Shown here piece after piece: positions 31,084 through 39,390 of a DNA stretch of 64,000 nt. Position 1 is the first letter of the stretch. Each line of letters starts with the position of its first letter. The position numbers were made by a program, and so were the translations under genes. The notes under the pieces are model-generated. The model saw only the letters and a program-made list of their open reading frames with translations. It did no database searches and had not been told where the DNA came from. The stretch is from an uncultured Oscillospiraceae bacterium (GTDB taxonomy: Bacteria; Bacillota; Clostridia; Oscillospirales; Oscillospiraceae). The stretch lies in assembly GCA_910578735.1 (NCBI GenBank), contig CAJTSQ010000006.1:1-64000 (forward strand). Reading direction: 5' to 3'.

Positions 31084-31151
31084 AGTATCCCCCCTTCTTA
31101 GTATACCAATCTAACATATTTTAAAGTTTATTGAAAACATAGAAAAATAAA

Positions 31152-31180
31152 TTGTAAATTTCTATTTTATATGTTATGAT
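31152..31180 (+). promoter_or_regulatory. sigma-A promoter of the small gene in the spoIIP insert
   Basis: TTGTAA (31152-31157), 17 bases, TATGAT (31175-31180), in very AT-rich DNA between two divergent small genes. Confidence 0.7.
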
Positions 31181-31204
31181 TCAAAATGGAAGGGGGAATA
31201 ACCA

Positions 31205-31405
31205 ATGGAAGAAAAAGAGTATTGGAAGGATTTTCAAAAGCTGGTAAGCGGCCGGCCGGACTATCAGGCATGGCTGCACTGCAAGGACCCGGAGGAAAAA
31301 GTCCTGCGGTCGGAAATATTGAGACTGCTGACCAATCTGGACAACCGCGCCAGCCGGGCAGCCCCCTCTGGGCGGACAACGTGGCCAGGACCCTGCTGGA
31401 GCTGA
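31205..31405 (+). CDS. small protein of the spoIIP insert, C-terminus encoded by the att repeat
   Basis: A 66-residue protein with a good AGGGGG site and a good promoter. The first about 47 residues (MEEKEYWKDFQKLVSGRPDY onward to LLTNLDN) form a plausible helical, charged domain I do not recognise. The last about 19 residues (ending in SGRTTWPGPCWS) are read from the right spoIIP repeat in a different frame from spoIIP, so they look accidental. It may be a truncated element gene whose natural end was lost when the element integrated or decayed. Confidence 0.5.
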   Translation: MEEKEYWKDFQKLVSGRPDYQAWLHCKDPEEKVLRSEILRLLTNLDNRASRAAPSGRTTWPGPCWS

Positions 31406-31422
31406 AAAACGGAACGAAATGA
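31365..31422 (+). pseudogene. displaced original 3' end of spoIIP (right att copy)
   Basis: The 27-base repeat (31365-31391) is followed in the spoIIP frame by codons for TLLELKNGTK and TGA (31420-31422), then a strong terminator. It has host-like codon use. No start or ribosome site serves this frame. Confidence 0.75.
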
Positions 31423-31435
31423 AATCGGAAAACAT

Positions 31436-31476
31436 AAAAGCCCTCTGGTCCCTTTTGGGACCAGAGGGCTTTTGCG
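31436..31476 (+). terminator. original spoIIP terminator
   Basis: AAAAGCCCTCTGGTCCC-TTTT-GGGACCAGAGGGCTTTT, a 17-bp perfect stem, 14 bases after the displaced spoIIP end. It can serve both strands. Confidence 0.93.
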
Positions 31477-31564
31477 TGTACAAGGCTCCCGCGCCGCGAG
31501 GGGGTACGGCATTGGTAGAAAGAGACAGTTCCTTGCACACCGTCAGAAGAGAGGGGATTTTTTC

Positions 31565-32860
31565 TCAGTAGATATTCATCTGCTTGGCCGACTCGATCAG
31601 CTCGTCCCGGAACTTGGGGTGGGCGATGTTAATCAGGGCCCGGGCCTTTTCATGAATGCTCGCGCCGGCCAGCTTGGCGATGCCGTACTCTGTAATCACA
31701 TATTCGATATCGGTGCGGGGGACGGAAACCGGCGTGCCGGGGGTGAAGAAGGGGACGATTTTGGAATAGGTGTCGTCCTTAGTGGTGGACTCCACCACAA
31801 TGATGGACTTCCCGTTGGGGCACAGGGTGGCCCCCTTGCTGAAATCGCCGATCCCGCCCATGCCGGTGTACTGGCGGTTTTTCAGGGATTCGGCGTTGAC
31901 CTGGCCGAACAGGTCCACATTGATGGCGTTGTTGATGGCGGTCATCTTGTTGTTCTGGGCGATGATGCCGGGGTTCAGCGCGTAGGTGGAGGGCATCATG
32001 TTGACGGAGTGGTTGAAGGAGACAAAGTCATACAGCTTCTTGCTGCCCACCACCTGGCAGCAGATGTTGATCCCCTTATTGATGCTCTTTTTCCGGTTGG
32101 TGACGATCCCTTTTTCGATCAGGTCCATCATGGCGTCGCCAAACACCTCGGTGTGGATGCCCAGGTCGCGCACGCCGTCCAGATACAGCATGGCGGCGGA
32201 GTTGAGCCGGCCGATACCGATCTCAATGGTGGCGCCGTCCTCGATCAGCTCAGACAGATAGCCGCCGATCTTGCGGTACTTCTCGTTGGAGGCGTCGGCG
32301 TCGATGATGGTCTCGTTGGGGGCCCGGCCCTCCCCCTCCACAATGACGTCAAACTCCGAGATGTGCATCAGGTTGCTGCCGTAGACAAAGGGCAGCTGGT
32401 CATTGATCTCCCCGATCTTCACAGCGGCGTTATGAATGGTGTACGCGATGTAGTCCGCACTGGACCCAAAGGAGACATACCCGTCCTTGTCGGGGCGGCT
32501 GACGCAGGCCAGGGCCACTTTGGCGTGGAGATACTCCTCCACGCGCTTGCTGGCGCAGGAGAAGTGGCCGGGGGAGTAGTGAATCTTCCCCTCGTAGAAA
32601 TAGGGCAGGGTGCTGCGGCCTAAAAATCCCGTCATGACATAGGCGTCCTTGCCGGCAGGGGAGGTAAAGATGCCGTCGGCGTCGGCAATCTGCCCGCAGT
32701 AGTAGTGGGCGTCATGCAGGTCGGTGCGGGCCCAAACCGCCTTCAGCGTGGTAACCGCCTCCCGCGAGCCGCAGAAAAACCAATCTCCGTCCTGAATCAG
32801 CTGCGCGGCCTCCTTCGGGGTCCTCAGCTTCTCTCGGTAAATTTGCTCCCAGTTGTTCAT
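31565..32860 (-). CDS. acetyl-CoA hydrolase/transferase-family CoA-transferase
   Basis: A 431-residue family I CoA-transferase of the 4-hydroxybutyrate/butyrate:acetate type. It moves CoA from acetyl-CoA or another acyl-CoA to a carboxylic acid. The likely catalytic glutamate is in DLGIHTEVFGDAMMDL (about residue 240). The oxyanion and CoA-binding region QYTGMGGIGDFSKGA and the C-terminal VITEYGIAKLAGASI are family landmarks. It is expressed from its own sigma-54-type promoter (32925-32940). The activator gene lies directly upstream on the same strand, so it is the probable activation step of the acyl-CoA module at 35.2-42.7 kb. Start ATG at 32860 after GAGGAGGAG. Confidence 0.9.
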   Translation of the reverse strand: MNNWEQIYREKLRTPKEAAQLIQDGDWFFCGSREAVTTLKAVWARTDLHDAHYYCGQIADADGIFTSPAGKDAYVMTGFLGRSTLPYFYEGKIHYSPGHFSCASKRVEEYLHAKVALACVSRPDKDGYVSFGSSADYIAYTIHNAAVKIGEINDQLPFVYGSNLMHISEFDVIVEGEGRAPNETIIDADASNEKYRKIGGYLSELIEDGATIEIGIGRLNSAAMLYLDGVRDLGIHTEVFGDAMMDLIEKGIVTNRKKSINKGINICCQVVGSKKLYDFVSFNHSVNMMPSTYALNPGIIAQNNKMTAINNAINVDLFGQVNAESLKNRQYTGMGGIGDFSKGATLCPNGKSIIVVESTTKDDTYSKIVPFFTPGTPVSVPRTDIEYVITEYGIAKLAGASIHEKARALINIAHPKFRDELIESAKQMNIY

Positions 32861-32924
32861 AAAAACTCCTCCTCATTATTTTGTGGACGGTGTGTGCCAC
32901 CAAAGTCATTCAGCAAAATAACAA

Positions 32925-32940
32925 AGCAAGTTTTATGCCA
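32925..32940 (-). promoter_or_regulatory. sigma-54 promoter of the CoA-transferase gene
   Basis: On the minus strand TGGCAT-AAAAC-TTGCT, matching TGGCAY-N5-TTGCW with exact -24/-12 spacing, 65 bases before the start codon. No clear upstream activator repeat was found beyond it. Confidence 0.82.
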
Positions 32941-32953
32941 ATTTTTCTCCCGG

Positions 32954-34951
32954 CTACATGATCTGAAACTTTTTCATCTTCCGGTAGATGGTGCGCCGGC
33001 TGATTCCGATCTCCTCCGCGGCCCGGGTCACGTTTCCATTGGCCCGCTGCAGGGCGCGGATGATGGTATTCTTCTCGATTTCCTCCCGGTTCATGGGGAT
33101 CAGCTCGGGCTGGTTGGCCTGAGAGGGCTCCTCCAGCGTCAAGATGCTGGGGGAGGGGTAGGGGACATGGTTAAAGCGCAGCTTGTCCGGCAGGTCGTCC
33201 AGCCGGATCTGGTCCCCGCGGCTGAGGATGACCGCCCGCTCAATGGTGTTTTCCAGCTCCCGGATGTTCCCGGGCCAGCTGTAGCTTGTCAGGCAGCTCA
33301 GGGCCTCCGGCGTAAAGCCCAGCAGCACCTGGTTGGAGGCGGATTTATACTTCTGCAAAAAGTAGTGGGACAGGTTGTGCACATCTCCGGTGCGCTCCCG
33401 CAGGGGCGGGACGTGGATGGTGAACACATTGAGCCGGTAATACAGATCCATCCGGAACACCCCGTTGTTGATGGCCTCCTCCAGATTTTTGTTGGTGGCT
33501 GCGATGACCCGCACATTGAGCCGGATGGGAGTTTTCCCGCCGATCCGGGTGATCTCCTGCTCCTGGAGGAAGCGGAGCAGGCAGACCTGCAAATTGTAGG
33601 ACATATCCCCGATCTCATCCAAAAAGATGGTGCCGCCGTCCGCCAGTTCAAACTTCCCCGGCATCCCGTTTTTCTTGGCCCCGGTAAAGGCCCCGCTCTC
33701 GTAGCCGAACAGCTCGCTCTCGATCAGCTCCTTGGGAATCGCCCCGCAATTCACCGCGACGAAGGGCCCGCTCCGGCACTTGCTCTCGTTGTGGATGGCC
33801 TGGGCCACAAGTTCCTTGCCCGTTCCGCTCTCACCGGTAACCAGAACGGTGCAGTTGGTCTTGCTGGCGATGCGGGCCAGGTTCAAGGTTTCGGTCAGGG
33901 CGGGGCTGGTGCCCACAATGTCGTTAAAACACCATTTGGCCTTCAGGTCGCTGCTGGCGAGGGCCACCCCCTCCTTCACTTGCGACCTGCGGAGGATGAG
34001 CAGAAAATCGCGCTGTCCCTCGGCGATTTTAATCAGATAGACCGACGCGGAAAAACGGAATTTTTTCACCTCGCCGGAGTGTACCACCACATCAACCCCG
34101 TACACGTCATTGGTCAGGGTGGAAAAATCCACATCCTCCGGGCTGATAAAAGAGGAGATGTGCTGCCCGATCAGCTCATACTCGTACATCAAAAAGAAGT
34201 AGCGGGCCACACTGTTGGTCTGTATAATCATGCCCTGATGGTCCAAAAAGACCACCCCGTGGTTCATCGTGTTAATCAGCGTGTCGATATGCTTCTCCTG
34301 GATGCGGCACCTGATGGTCTGGTGATAAACCGTGACCTCCTTGCCGATGCTGCCCGCCACCGAGGTGAGCAGCGACAGCAGCATCGGCGTCTCCTGAGCG
34401 CACATGGACAGCACGCCGATCACAGCCACCAGCTCGTATTTGTGGTCGAAAACCGGGGCCGCGTAGCTGATAAAGGGGCAGAGATTGTCGTGGTAGTGCT
34501 CATTTTGACGGATGCAGACGGGCTCCCGGATATAGAGGGCGGTGCCGATGGCGTTTGTCCCCGCCGTCTCCTCCCGGAGGGTGCAGTTCTCCCGCAGGCC
34601 CGCCTGGGCCAGCTGCTGCAAGTCCTGTTCCCGCCCGTAGCGGCTGATGATCTGTCCGTCCGGGTCGGTGAGCAGCAGGACCATGGAGGAAAAATCATTG
34701 CTGGTATACAGGTCCTCCATGCATCGGAAAATATAGTCAAACAGGATCGGCCGCCGCTCGGCCACACAGGCCGCCGGATGCCGGCCCTTTTCCGCCCGGG
34801 TAAAATCCGCCTGGCGGGGCGAAAGCTTTTTCTTCCAGCTTCTCAGCCAGGATTTTGCCACCGTCTCCCGCACCTGGCTCAGATCGGAGGCGGGATTTTG
34901 GAAAAAGGCGGCGCGGGTGGCCGCAATCTGTTTCTGGTCCTGTTTTCTCAT
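32954..34951 (-). CDS. sigma-54-dependent transcriptional activator (GAF-PAS-AAA+-Fis)
   Basis: A 665-residue AcoR-like enhancer-binding protein. An N-terminal GAF-type sensor (about 55-200) is followed by a PAS domain (about 215-320). The AAA+ core (about 345-580) has Walker A TGESGTGKELVA, the sigma-54 contact loop ESELFGYESGAFTGA, Walker B GGTIFLDEIGDM and WPGNIRELENTIERA. The Fis-type HTH is at the end (NVTRAAEEIGISRRTIYRKM). It opens sigma-54 promoters by ATP hydrolysis after sensing a ligand, here unknown. Three sigma-54 promoters lie around it. Its own sigma-A promoter overlaps TGTGTCA repeats, so autoregulation is likely. Confidence 0.95.
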   Translation of the reverse strand: MRKQDQKQIAATRAAFFQNPASDLSQVRETVAKSWLRSWKKKLSPRQADFTRAEKGRHPAACVAERRPILFDYIFRCMEDLYTSNDFSSMVLLLTDPDGQIISRYGREQDLQQLAQAGLRENCTLREETAGTNAIGTALYIREPVCIRQNEHYHDNLCPFISYAAPVFDHKYELVAVIGVLSMCAQETPMLLSLLTSVAGSIGKEVTVYHQTIRCRIQEKHIDTLINTMNHGVVFLDHQGMIIQTNSVARYFFLMYEYELIGQHISSFISPEDVDFSTLTNDVYGVDVVVHSGEVKKFRFSASVYLIKIAEGQRDFLLILRRSQVKEGVALASSDLKAKWCFNDIVGTSPALTETLNLARIASKTNCTVLVTGESGTGKELVAQAIHNESKCRSGPFVAVNCGAIPKELIESELFGYESGAFTGAKKNGMPGKFELADGGTIFLDEIGDMSYNLQVCLLRFLQEQEITRIGGKTPIRLNVRVIAATNKNLEEAINNGVFRMDLYYRLNVFTIHVPPLRERTGDVHNLSHYFLQKYKSASNQVLLGFTPEALSCLTSYSWPGNIRELENTIERAVILSRGDQIRLDDLPDKLRFNHVPYPSPSILTLEEPSQANQPELIPMNREEIEKNTIIRALQRANGNVTRAAEEIGISRRTIYRKMKKFQIM

Positions 34952-34993
34952 CAGAGCACTCCCTCCCCAGGCCCTTTTGGGCCCTGTGACCCG

Positions 34994-35022
34994 ATTATAG
35001 CATAGTCACAATAATGTGTCAA
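34994..35022 (-). promoter_or_regulatory. sigma-A promoter of the sigma-54 activator gene
   Basis: On the minus strand TTGACA (35017-35022), 17 bases, TATAAT (34994-34999): consensus at both boxes. It overlaps the imperfect inverted repeat GTCACA-ATAA-TGTGTC. Confidence 0.88.
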
Positions 35023-35062
35023 ATTGAGTCAAATTTCGGAGAGTGTGCCGTGCATGTCACAG
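35005..35062. promoter_or_regulatory. probable upstream activator sites for the MBL-MFS promoter
   Basis: GTCACAATAATGTGTCAA (35005-35022) and TGCATGTCACAG (35051-35062) contain TGTGTCA/TGACACA-like half sites. They lie 60-115 bases before the sigma-54 promoter at 35121. The same half sites recur before the second sigma-54 promoter (37133-37186). Confidence 0.55.
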
Positions 35063-35120
35063 TACCCCGGGCGGGCCGGCACATCCGCCGCCGGACGGGG
35101 CCGGCGCATGTGCGAAAAGT

Positions 35121-35136
35121 TGGCACGCCGCTTGCT
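35121..35136 (+). promoter_or_regulatory. sigma-54 promoter of the MBL-MFS genes
   Basis: TGGCAC-GCCGC-TTGCT, a perfect -24/-12 match. Confidence 0.9.
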
Positions 35137-35211
35137 GATACGCTTTGGTATATGCAGGCCAAACGGCCATCAGAAAGGAGGGAGCGCCGGACCGCCTGTC
35201 CGGCGAACCGC

Positions 35212-35967
35212 ATGAACCAAAAATGGGAAGTATGCACCATGATCTTGGGAGGGGGGACGGTGGACATTACCGCCATCTCCCGCACCGCTTTTGGGACGAC
35301 GGTCCACGTCCCCTATGTCAGCCTGGCCGCTACCGACGGCACCCACAAGGTGGTCATCGACACCGGGGCCAGGGAGGTAGACGTGGTCAAAAAGCCCCAC
35401 GCCCACCGCTGGCCGGAGGAGGAGATGGAGAACGTCCTGCGGGCGTGCATGGGCTGGTCGCTGGAGGATGTGGATACCGTCATCAACACCCATCTGCACT
35501 ACGACCACTGCGGCGGCAATTTTTTCTTCCCCAACGCCAGCTTTTATGTACAGCGCCGGGAGTGGGAGGCGGCCTGGAATCACTCCCCCTACGAGGCGGC
35601 CTACTACGACTGCGGAGATTTCTGCAAAACCCGCATCCCATACTCCCGCTGGCATTTTGTAGACGGTGAGGAGGAGATCTTCCCCGGCCTGCGGGTCATG
35701 CTGGCCCCAGGTCACACCCACGGCTCCCAAATCGTCCTGCTGGACACGCGCGAGGGGGACCTGTGCTTCCCGGGCGACACCTTCACCTGCGCGTTCAATC
35801 TGGAGCACAACATCCAGCCCTTCATCGTCGTGGATGACCGCCGACTCTTCCAGAGCATGGACCTGGTGCGCCAGGTAGCCCAGCGCATCGTATTCAGCCA
35901 TGACGACCAGATCAAGACCGGGATGCGGTCTGGGTTTTACGAGGTGCCCGACCCATGGTACACATGA
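35212..35967 (+). CDS. MBL-fold hydrolase of the N-acyl homoserine lactonase-like family
   Basis: A 251-residue metallo-beta-lactamase-fold hydrolase. Metal ligands: INTHLHYDHCGGN (HxHxDH), APGHTHGSQ, CFPGDTFTC (Asp) and VFSHDDQ (His), all present. The opening KWEVCTMILGGGTVD matches the start of AHL-lactonase-type proteins, so I chose the ATG at 35212. No strong ribosome site precedes it: AAAGGAGGG lies 30 bases upstream with a CGGAC..GTCCG hairpin between, and an ATG at 35239 is the alternative. It is transcribed from the sigma-54 promoter at 35121, overlapping the MFS gene. In this metabolic context a lactone or thioester substrate is more likely than a signal molecule. Confidence 0.82.
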   Translation: MNQKWEVCTMILGGGTVDITAISRTAFGTTVHVPYVSLAATDGTHKVVIDTGAREVDVVKKPHAHRWPEEEMENVLRACMGWSLEDVDTVINTHLHYDHCGGNFFFPNASFYVQRREWEAAWNHSPYEAAYYDCGDFCKTRIPYSRWHFVDGEEEIFPGLRVMLAPGHTHGSQIVLLDTREGDLCFPGDTFTCAFNLEHNIQPFIVVDDRRLFQSMDLVRQVAQRIVFSHDDQIKTGMRSGFYEVPDPWYT

Positions 35968-37133
35968 AAACGATCGCCCGCCTGAGTGCCATCTATTCCC
36001 TCATCTTCCTGAGCAACGGCACTCTGCTGCTGTCCCCCGCCATTGATACGATGGTTCAGGCCTTTCCCCAAGAGCCCTACAGCAAAATCCTGCTGCTGTA
36101 CACCCTGCCCTCCCTGGTAGCACTGCCCTTCGCCCTCCTGTCCGCATTAATCATGGGCAAAAAGCTCCCCTACCGCACCGTCCTTTTGATTGTTGTCCCC
36201 CTCTATATGGTCACCGGAATCCTCCCCTTCTTTTTCAAATCACTGAATGCCGCCCTGCTCTGCCGGGCTGGTTTCGGGGTGTGTATTGGGATGCTGGCCC
36301 CCCAGGGCAACGCGCTTATCCTGCGCACCTTCTCCGGGGAGGAGCGCTACCGCTTCCTGGGGTACAGCAGCGTGATGATTGGCCTGGCCGGCGTGGTGTT
36401 CCAGTTTCTGTCCGGGTTCCTGTGTACCGTGGGCTGGAACTTCGTGTTCCTGGGGCACCTGGTGGCCATCGTTCCTCTGCTTCTCATTTTCTTCTTTCTG
36501 GAGGAACCCGCCGTCTCCACAGAGCAGGACCAGGTCCGGCCGTCCGGACGGGGCGGCATCCTCCGGCCCGGAGTCGTGCCGCTGTTCGGGCTGGTCTGTA
36601 TCCTGTACACCTGCAGTCAGACCAAGATGCTCACCCTGTCCTCCATCGTAACCTCCGAGGGGATGGGGGACTCGGTCACCAGCGCCAGTATTCTGTCTAT
36701 GGCCACGGTGGGCGCCATCGCGGGGGGACTGATTTTCCCTTACTTCTGCAAGCTGGTCCCCCGATACCGCACCGCCCTCCTGATCGCGGTCCTCTCCGCC
36801 TCCACTCTCTGCAATCTCATCAACAGCCCTGTGATCATCGCCGCCGGCTACGGGATCGGCACCATGGCCTTTATGATGAATCTGAGCCTGATGACCGTCC
36901 GGGCCTCCCGCCTCTTCCCCGGCGCCGAGGCCAGCAAGGCCACCACCGTGATCCAGTTTGCCGACAAAGGCGGTGTGTTCCTGTCCACCTACTACACCAC
37001 CGCCATCAAATGGACGGCGGAGCAGTTCCACTGGTCCATCTCCCCCTATAAGGCGCCGGTAGCGGCCTGTGTCCTGGTATACGCCCTGGCTGCACTGTAC
37101 GACGGAAAAAAATACGGCCCGGATGTGTCTTGA
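35955..37133 (+). CDS. major facilitator superfamily transporter
   Basis: A 392-residue membrane protein with about 12 hydrophobic segments. The MFS A-like loop LIMGKKLPYRTVLL lies between helices 2 and 3. The central loop (about 185-200, TEQDQVRPSGRGG) separates the two halves. It overlaps the lactonase-like gene by 13 bases, so the two are coupled under the same sigma-54 promoter. It probably imports or exports the acid or lactone handled by the module. An alternative start is the ATG at 35964. Confidence 0.85.
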   Translation: MVHMKTIARLSAIYSLIFLSNGTLLLSPAIDTMVQAFPQEPYSKILLLYTLPSLVALPFALLSALIMGKKLPYRTVLLIVVPLYMVTGILPFFFKSLNAALLCRAGFGVCIGMLAPQGNALILRTFSGEERYRFLGYSSVMIGLAGVVFQFLSGFLCTVGWNFVFLGHLVAIVPLLLIFFFLEEPAVSTEQDQVRPSGRGGILRPGVVPLFGLVCILYTCSQTKMLTLSSIVTSEGMGDSVTSASILSMATVGAIAGGLIFPYFCKLVPRYRTALLIAVLSASTLCNLINSPVIIAAGYGIGTMAFMMNLSLMTVRASRLFPGAEASKATTVIQFADKGGVFLSTYYTTAIKWTAEQFHWSISPYKAPVAACVLVYALAALYDGKKYGPDVS

Positions 37134-37186
37134 TGTGTCAATCAGTGCCGCGATGTGACACATTTTATACTACAAATTGACACAAT
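37133..37186. promoter_or_regulatory. probable upstream activator sites for the acyl-CoA operon
   Basis: ATGTGTCA (37133-37140) and TGTGACACAT (37154-37163) form an inverted pair. TTGACACAAT (37177-37186) adds a third half site. They sit about 100-150 bases upstream of the sigma-54 promoter at 37283, the usual enhancer distance. They share the TGTGTCA core with the sites at 35005-35062. Confidence 0.65.
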
Positions 37187-37282
37187 ATGCGGCGTCAGCT
37201 CGGGGAAACCCAGGCACAGGACCTGTACAAAAGCCGGACATCATCCTAAGTCCTCCCGGCCCGCTCCCCTCGGCGGAGAAGT

Positions 37283-37298
37283 TGGCACAGAGCTTGCT
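37283..37298 (+). promoter_or_regulatory. sigma-54 promoter of the acyl-CoA operon
   Basis: TGGCAC-AGAGC-TTGCT, a perfect -24/-12 match, about 110 bases before the acyl-CoA dehydrogenase start. Confidence 0.92.
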
Positions 37299-37409
37299 TA
37301 TATCATTAGGCACAGGCGCTTGCAGTGCGCTGTCCTGACACAGCAGGCCGCTGGCACAGCAGAGAACCGGGACAGACGCAGCGAAATCTGGAGATAGGAG
37401 ATTTTCTTT

Positions 37410-38552
37410 ATGAGTACGTTCGTTTTAAATGAAGACCGCCTGACCCTGCAGAAGGTGACACGGGAATTTGTCCAGCGATATGTCCGCCCCGTGGCCGCCG
37501 AGTGGGACGAGAAGGGGGAAACGCCTCTGGAGCTGTACCGGCTGGCGGTTCAGCACGGCTTCGCCACCTTCGCCTGGCCCAAGGAGGTAGGCGGTCTGGG
37601 GCTCCCCTTCTTGTATCAGGTCGTAATCACCGAGGAGCTGAGCAAGGGGGATGTGGGCATTGCCAACACACTGGGCGCCACCTCTTTCGCCGGCCGCCCG
37701 GTCCTGGACTCCGGGACAGATGCCCAGAAGCAGTTTATCGCCGACATAATCCTGAAGCAGGGCGGTATGGGCTCCTTCGCCCTCACCGAGCCCAACGCCG
37801 GCTCCGACGCCTCAAAAATCCGCACCACCGCCGTCAAGAGCGGTGATGAGTACATTCTGAACGGCCGCAAGTGCTTTATCACAAACGCGCCCAACGCCCA
37901 ATTCTTTGTACTCTTTGCCAAGACCGCCCCCGAGCGGGGCCACCGCGGCATCTCCGCCTTCCTGGTGGAGCGTGACCGGCCCGGCGTCTCCACAGGCAAG
38001 CACGAGAACAAGATGGGCTTCCGCCTGGCCACCGCCGGCGATGTGGTGCTGGAGGATGTCCACGTCCCCGCAGAAAACCTGATCGGGGTGGAGAACAAGG
38101 GCTACGGCCTGGCCATGAAGATTCTGGACTACTCTCGGATCGGCGTAGCCGCCGAAGCCGTAGGGGTGGCCCAGCGGGCCCTGGACCTGGCCGTCGAATA
38201 CGCCAAAGGCCGAACCACCTTCGGGCAGCCCATCGCCCGGCACCAGGGCATCGCCTTCAAGCTGGCCGATATCGAGATGCGCATCCAGGCCGCCCGTTCC
38301 CTGGCCTATCAGGCCGCCGAGCTGGCCGACGCCGGGGCCGCCGGCTTTGGCAAGATCAGCTCCTGCGCCAAGGCCTTTGCCTCAGAGACCGCCGAGTTCG
38401 CCACCCGGGAGGCGGTGCAGATTTTTGGCGGCTACGGGTATATGAAGGACTACGAGGTGGAAAAGCTCTTTCGAGATGCCAAACTGCTCTCCATCTTTGA
38501 GGGTACCAACGAAATCCAGCGCGTCATTACCAGCAGCTACCTGCTGAAGTGA
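37410..38552 (+). CDS. acyl-CoA dehydrogenase
   Basis: A 380-residue FAD flavoenzyme of the short/medium-chain acyl-CoA dehydrogenase fold; it oxidises acyl-CoA or, with Etf, reduces an enoyl-CoA. Landmarks: FALTEPNAGSDASKIRTTA (FAD/substrate loop), TTFGQPIARHQGIAFKLADI, QIFGGYGYMKDYEVEKLFRD, and the catalytic glutamate in SIFEGTNEIQRV. It is the first gene after the second sigma-54 promoter and is followed by EtfB and EtfA, its electron partners. The combination resembles caffeyl-CoA reductase (CarCDE) and crotonobetainyl-CoA reductase systems. The actual substrate is unknown. Confidence 0.94.
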   Translation: MSTFVLNEDRLTLQKVTREFVQRYVRPVAAEWDEKGETPLELYRLAVQHGFATFAWPKEVGGLGLPFLYQVVITEELSKGDVGIANTLGATSFAGRPVLDSGTDAQKQFIADIILKQGGMGSFALTEPNAGSDASKIRTTAVKSGDEYILNGRKCFITNAPNAQFFVLFAKTAPERGHRGISAFLVERDRPGVSTGKHENKMGFRLATAGDVVLEDVHVPAENLIGVENKGYGLAMKILDYSRIGVAAEAVGVAQRALDLAVEYAKGRTTFGQPIARHQGIAFKLADIEMRIQAARSLAYQAAELADAGAAGFGKISSCAKAFASETAEFATREAVQIFGGYGYMKDYEVEKLFRDAKLLSIFEGTNEIQRVITSSYLLK

Positions 38553-38584
38553 GCGCGAGACAATATAGAGCGAGGGAAAGCGGT

Positions 38585-39379
38585 ATGTTAAATATTTTAG
38601 TATGTGTCAAACAGGTGCCGGACACCACAGTCATTAAAATCGATCCGGTTACCAAAACCCTGATCCGCACCGGCGTGCCCAGCATCGTCAACCCCTTCGA
38701 CGCCTATGCTCTGGAGCAGGCCGTCCGCCTGAAGGAGGCCTGCGGGGGTACTGTCACCGTCGTCTCCATGGGCCCGCCCCAGGCGAAGGAGGCTCTGAAG
38801 GAGTGTCTGTCCAAGGGGGCGGACCGGGCTTTTCTGATGACCGACCGGGCCGTGGGCGGCTCCGACACCCTGGCCACCAGCTACATTCTCTCCTGCGTCT
38901 ACCGGAAGCTGGGCCCCTTTGACGCGGTGTTCTGCGGCAAACAGGCCATCGACGGGGACACCGGCCAGGTGGGCCCCGAGATGGCCGAGCACCTGGGCAT
39001 CCCCCAGGTCACCTATGCCGTCTCGGTGGAGTACGACGGCGGCGAGCTGAAGGTCCGCCGGGAGGTGGACGACGGCTGGGACGTGATCGGGATTCCCACG
39101 CCCGCCATCATCACCGTCAACAAAACGGACGAGCTTCCCCGAATGGCTACTCTGAGCAGCGCGCTGGAGGCCAACCGGGCCGATATCGAGGAGATCCACT
39201 GCGCTGACGTAGCCGACATGGATATGGACCGGGTGGGCCTGAAGGGCTCCGCCACCAAGGTCATCAAAACCTTCACGCCTGACCGCACCAAGCAGGGCGT
39301 GAAGCTGGAGGGCAAGGCCGCCGGAGACGCGGCAAAGGAATTGGTAGCGCTGCTGGCTGACAAGCAGCTGATCTCATAA
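38585..39379 (+). CDS. etfB: electron transfer flavoprotein beta subunit
   Basis: A 264-residue EtfB (FixA/CarD-like). The opening NILVCVKQVPDTTVIKID, the AMP/FAD-binding segment CGKQAIDGDTGQVGPEMAEHLG and the C-terminal recognition-loop region DVIGIPTPAIITVNKTDELPRMA match the family. The ATG at 38585 has GAGGGAAAG 5-13 bases upstream. It lies between the acyl-CoA dehydrogenase and etfA. The EtfB/EtfA/dehydrogenase trio can be electron-bifurcating; this needs an FAD in EtfB, which sequence reading alone cannot prove. Confidence 0.94.
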   Translation: MLNILVCVKQVPDTTVIKIDPVTKTLIRTGVPSIVNPFDAYALEQAVRLKEACGGTVTVVSMGPPQAKEALKECLSKGADRAFLMTDRAVGGSDTLATSYILSCVYRKLGPFDAVFCGKQAIDGDTGQVGPEMAEHLGIPQVTYAVSVEYDGGELKVRREVDDGWDVIGIPTPAIITVNKTDELPRMATLSSALEANRADIEEIHCADVADMDMDRVGLKGSATKVIKTFTPDRTKQGVKLEGKAAGDAAKELVALLADKQLIS

Positions 39380-39390
39380 GGGTGGTTTAG

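Larger units (their letters stand above)
30784..31364. mobile_element. AT-rich insert between the two spoIIP 3' ends (small or decayed integrative element)
   Basis: A 581-base segment flanked by the 27-base repeats. It contains a terminator, a leftward ribbon-helix-helix gene, a very AT-rich divergent promoter region and the start of a rightward small gene that runs into the right repeat. The new spoIIP end uses AT-rich codons (ACG CTT TTA), whereas the displaced end uses the host style (ACC CTG CTG). This is what integration into a gene's 3' end produces. No integrase is present, so it would be a remnant or a satellite. Confidence 0.6.

Noticed and set aside
31186..31422. 78-codon frame ending in the displaced spoIIP tail, as a gene of its own
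   Set aside because: Only its last about 20 codons make sense (the spoIIP end). The first part is a shadow of the gene at 31205, which has the ribosome site.
32705..35005. 766-codon open frame on the plus strand opposite the CoA-transferase start and the sigma-54 activator
   Set aside because: The opposite strand encodes a textbook activator with all motifs. The plus frame has no start signals or family motifs.
35212..35967. Quorum-quenching AHL lactonase
   Set aside because: The family resemblance is real, but the gene is under a metabolic sigma-54 promoter with a transporter. Nothing in the window suggests AHL signalling.
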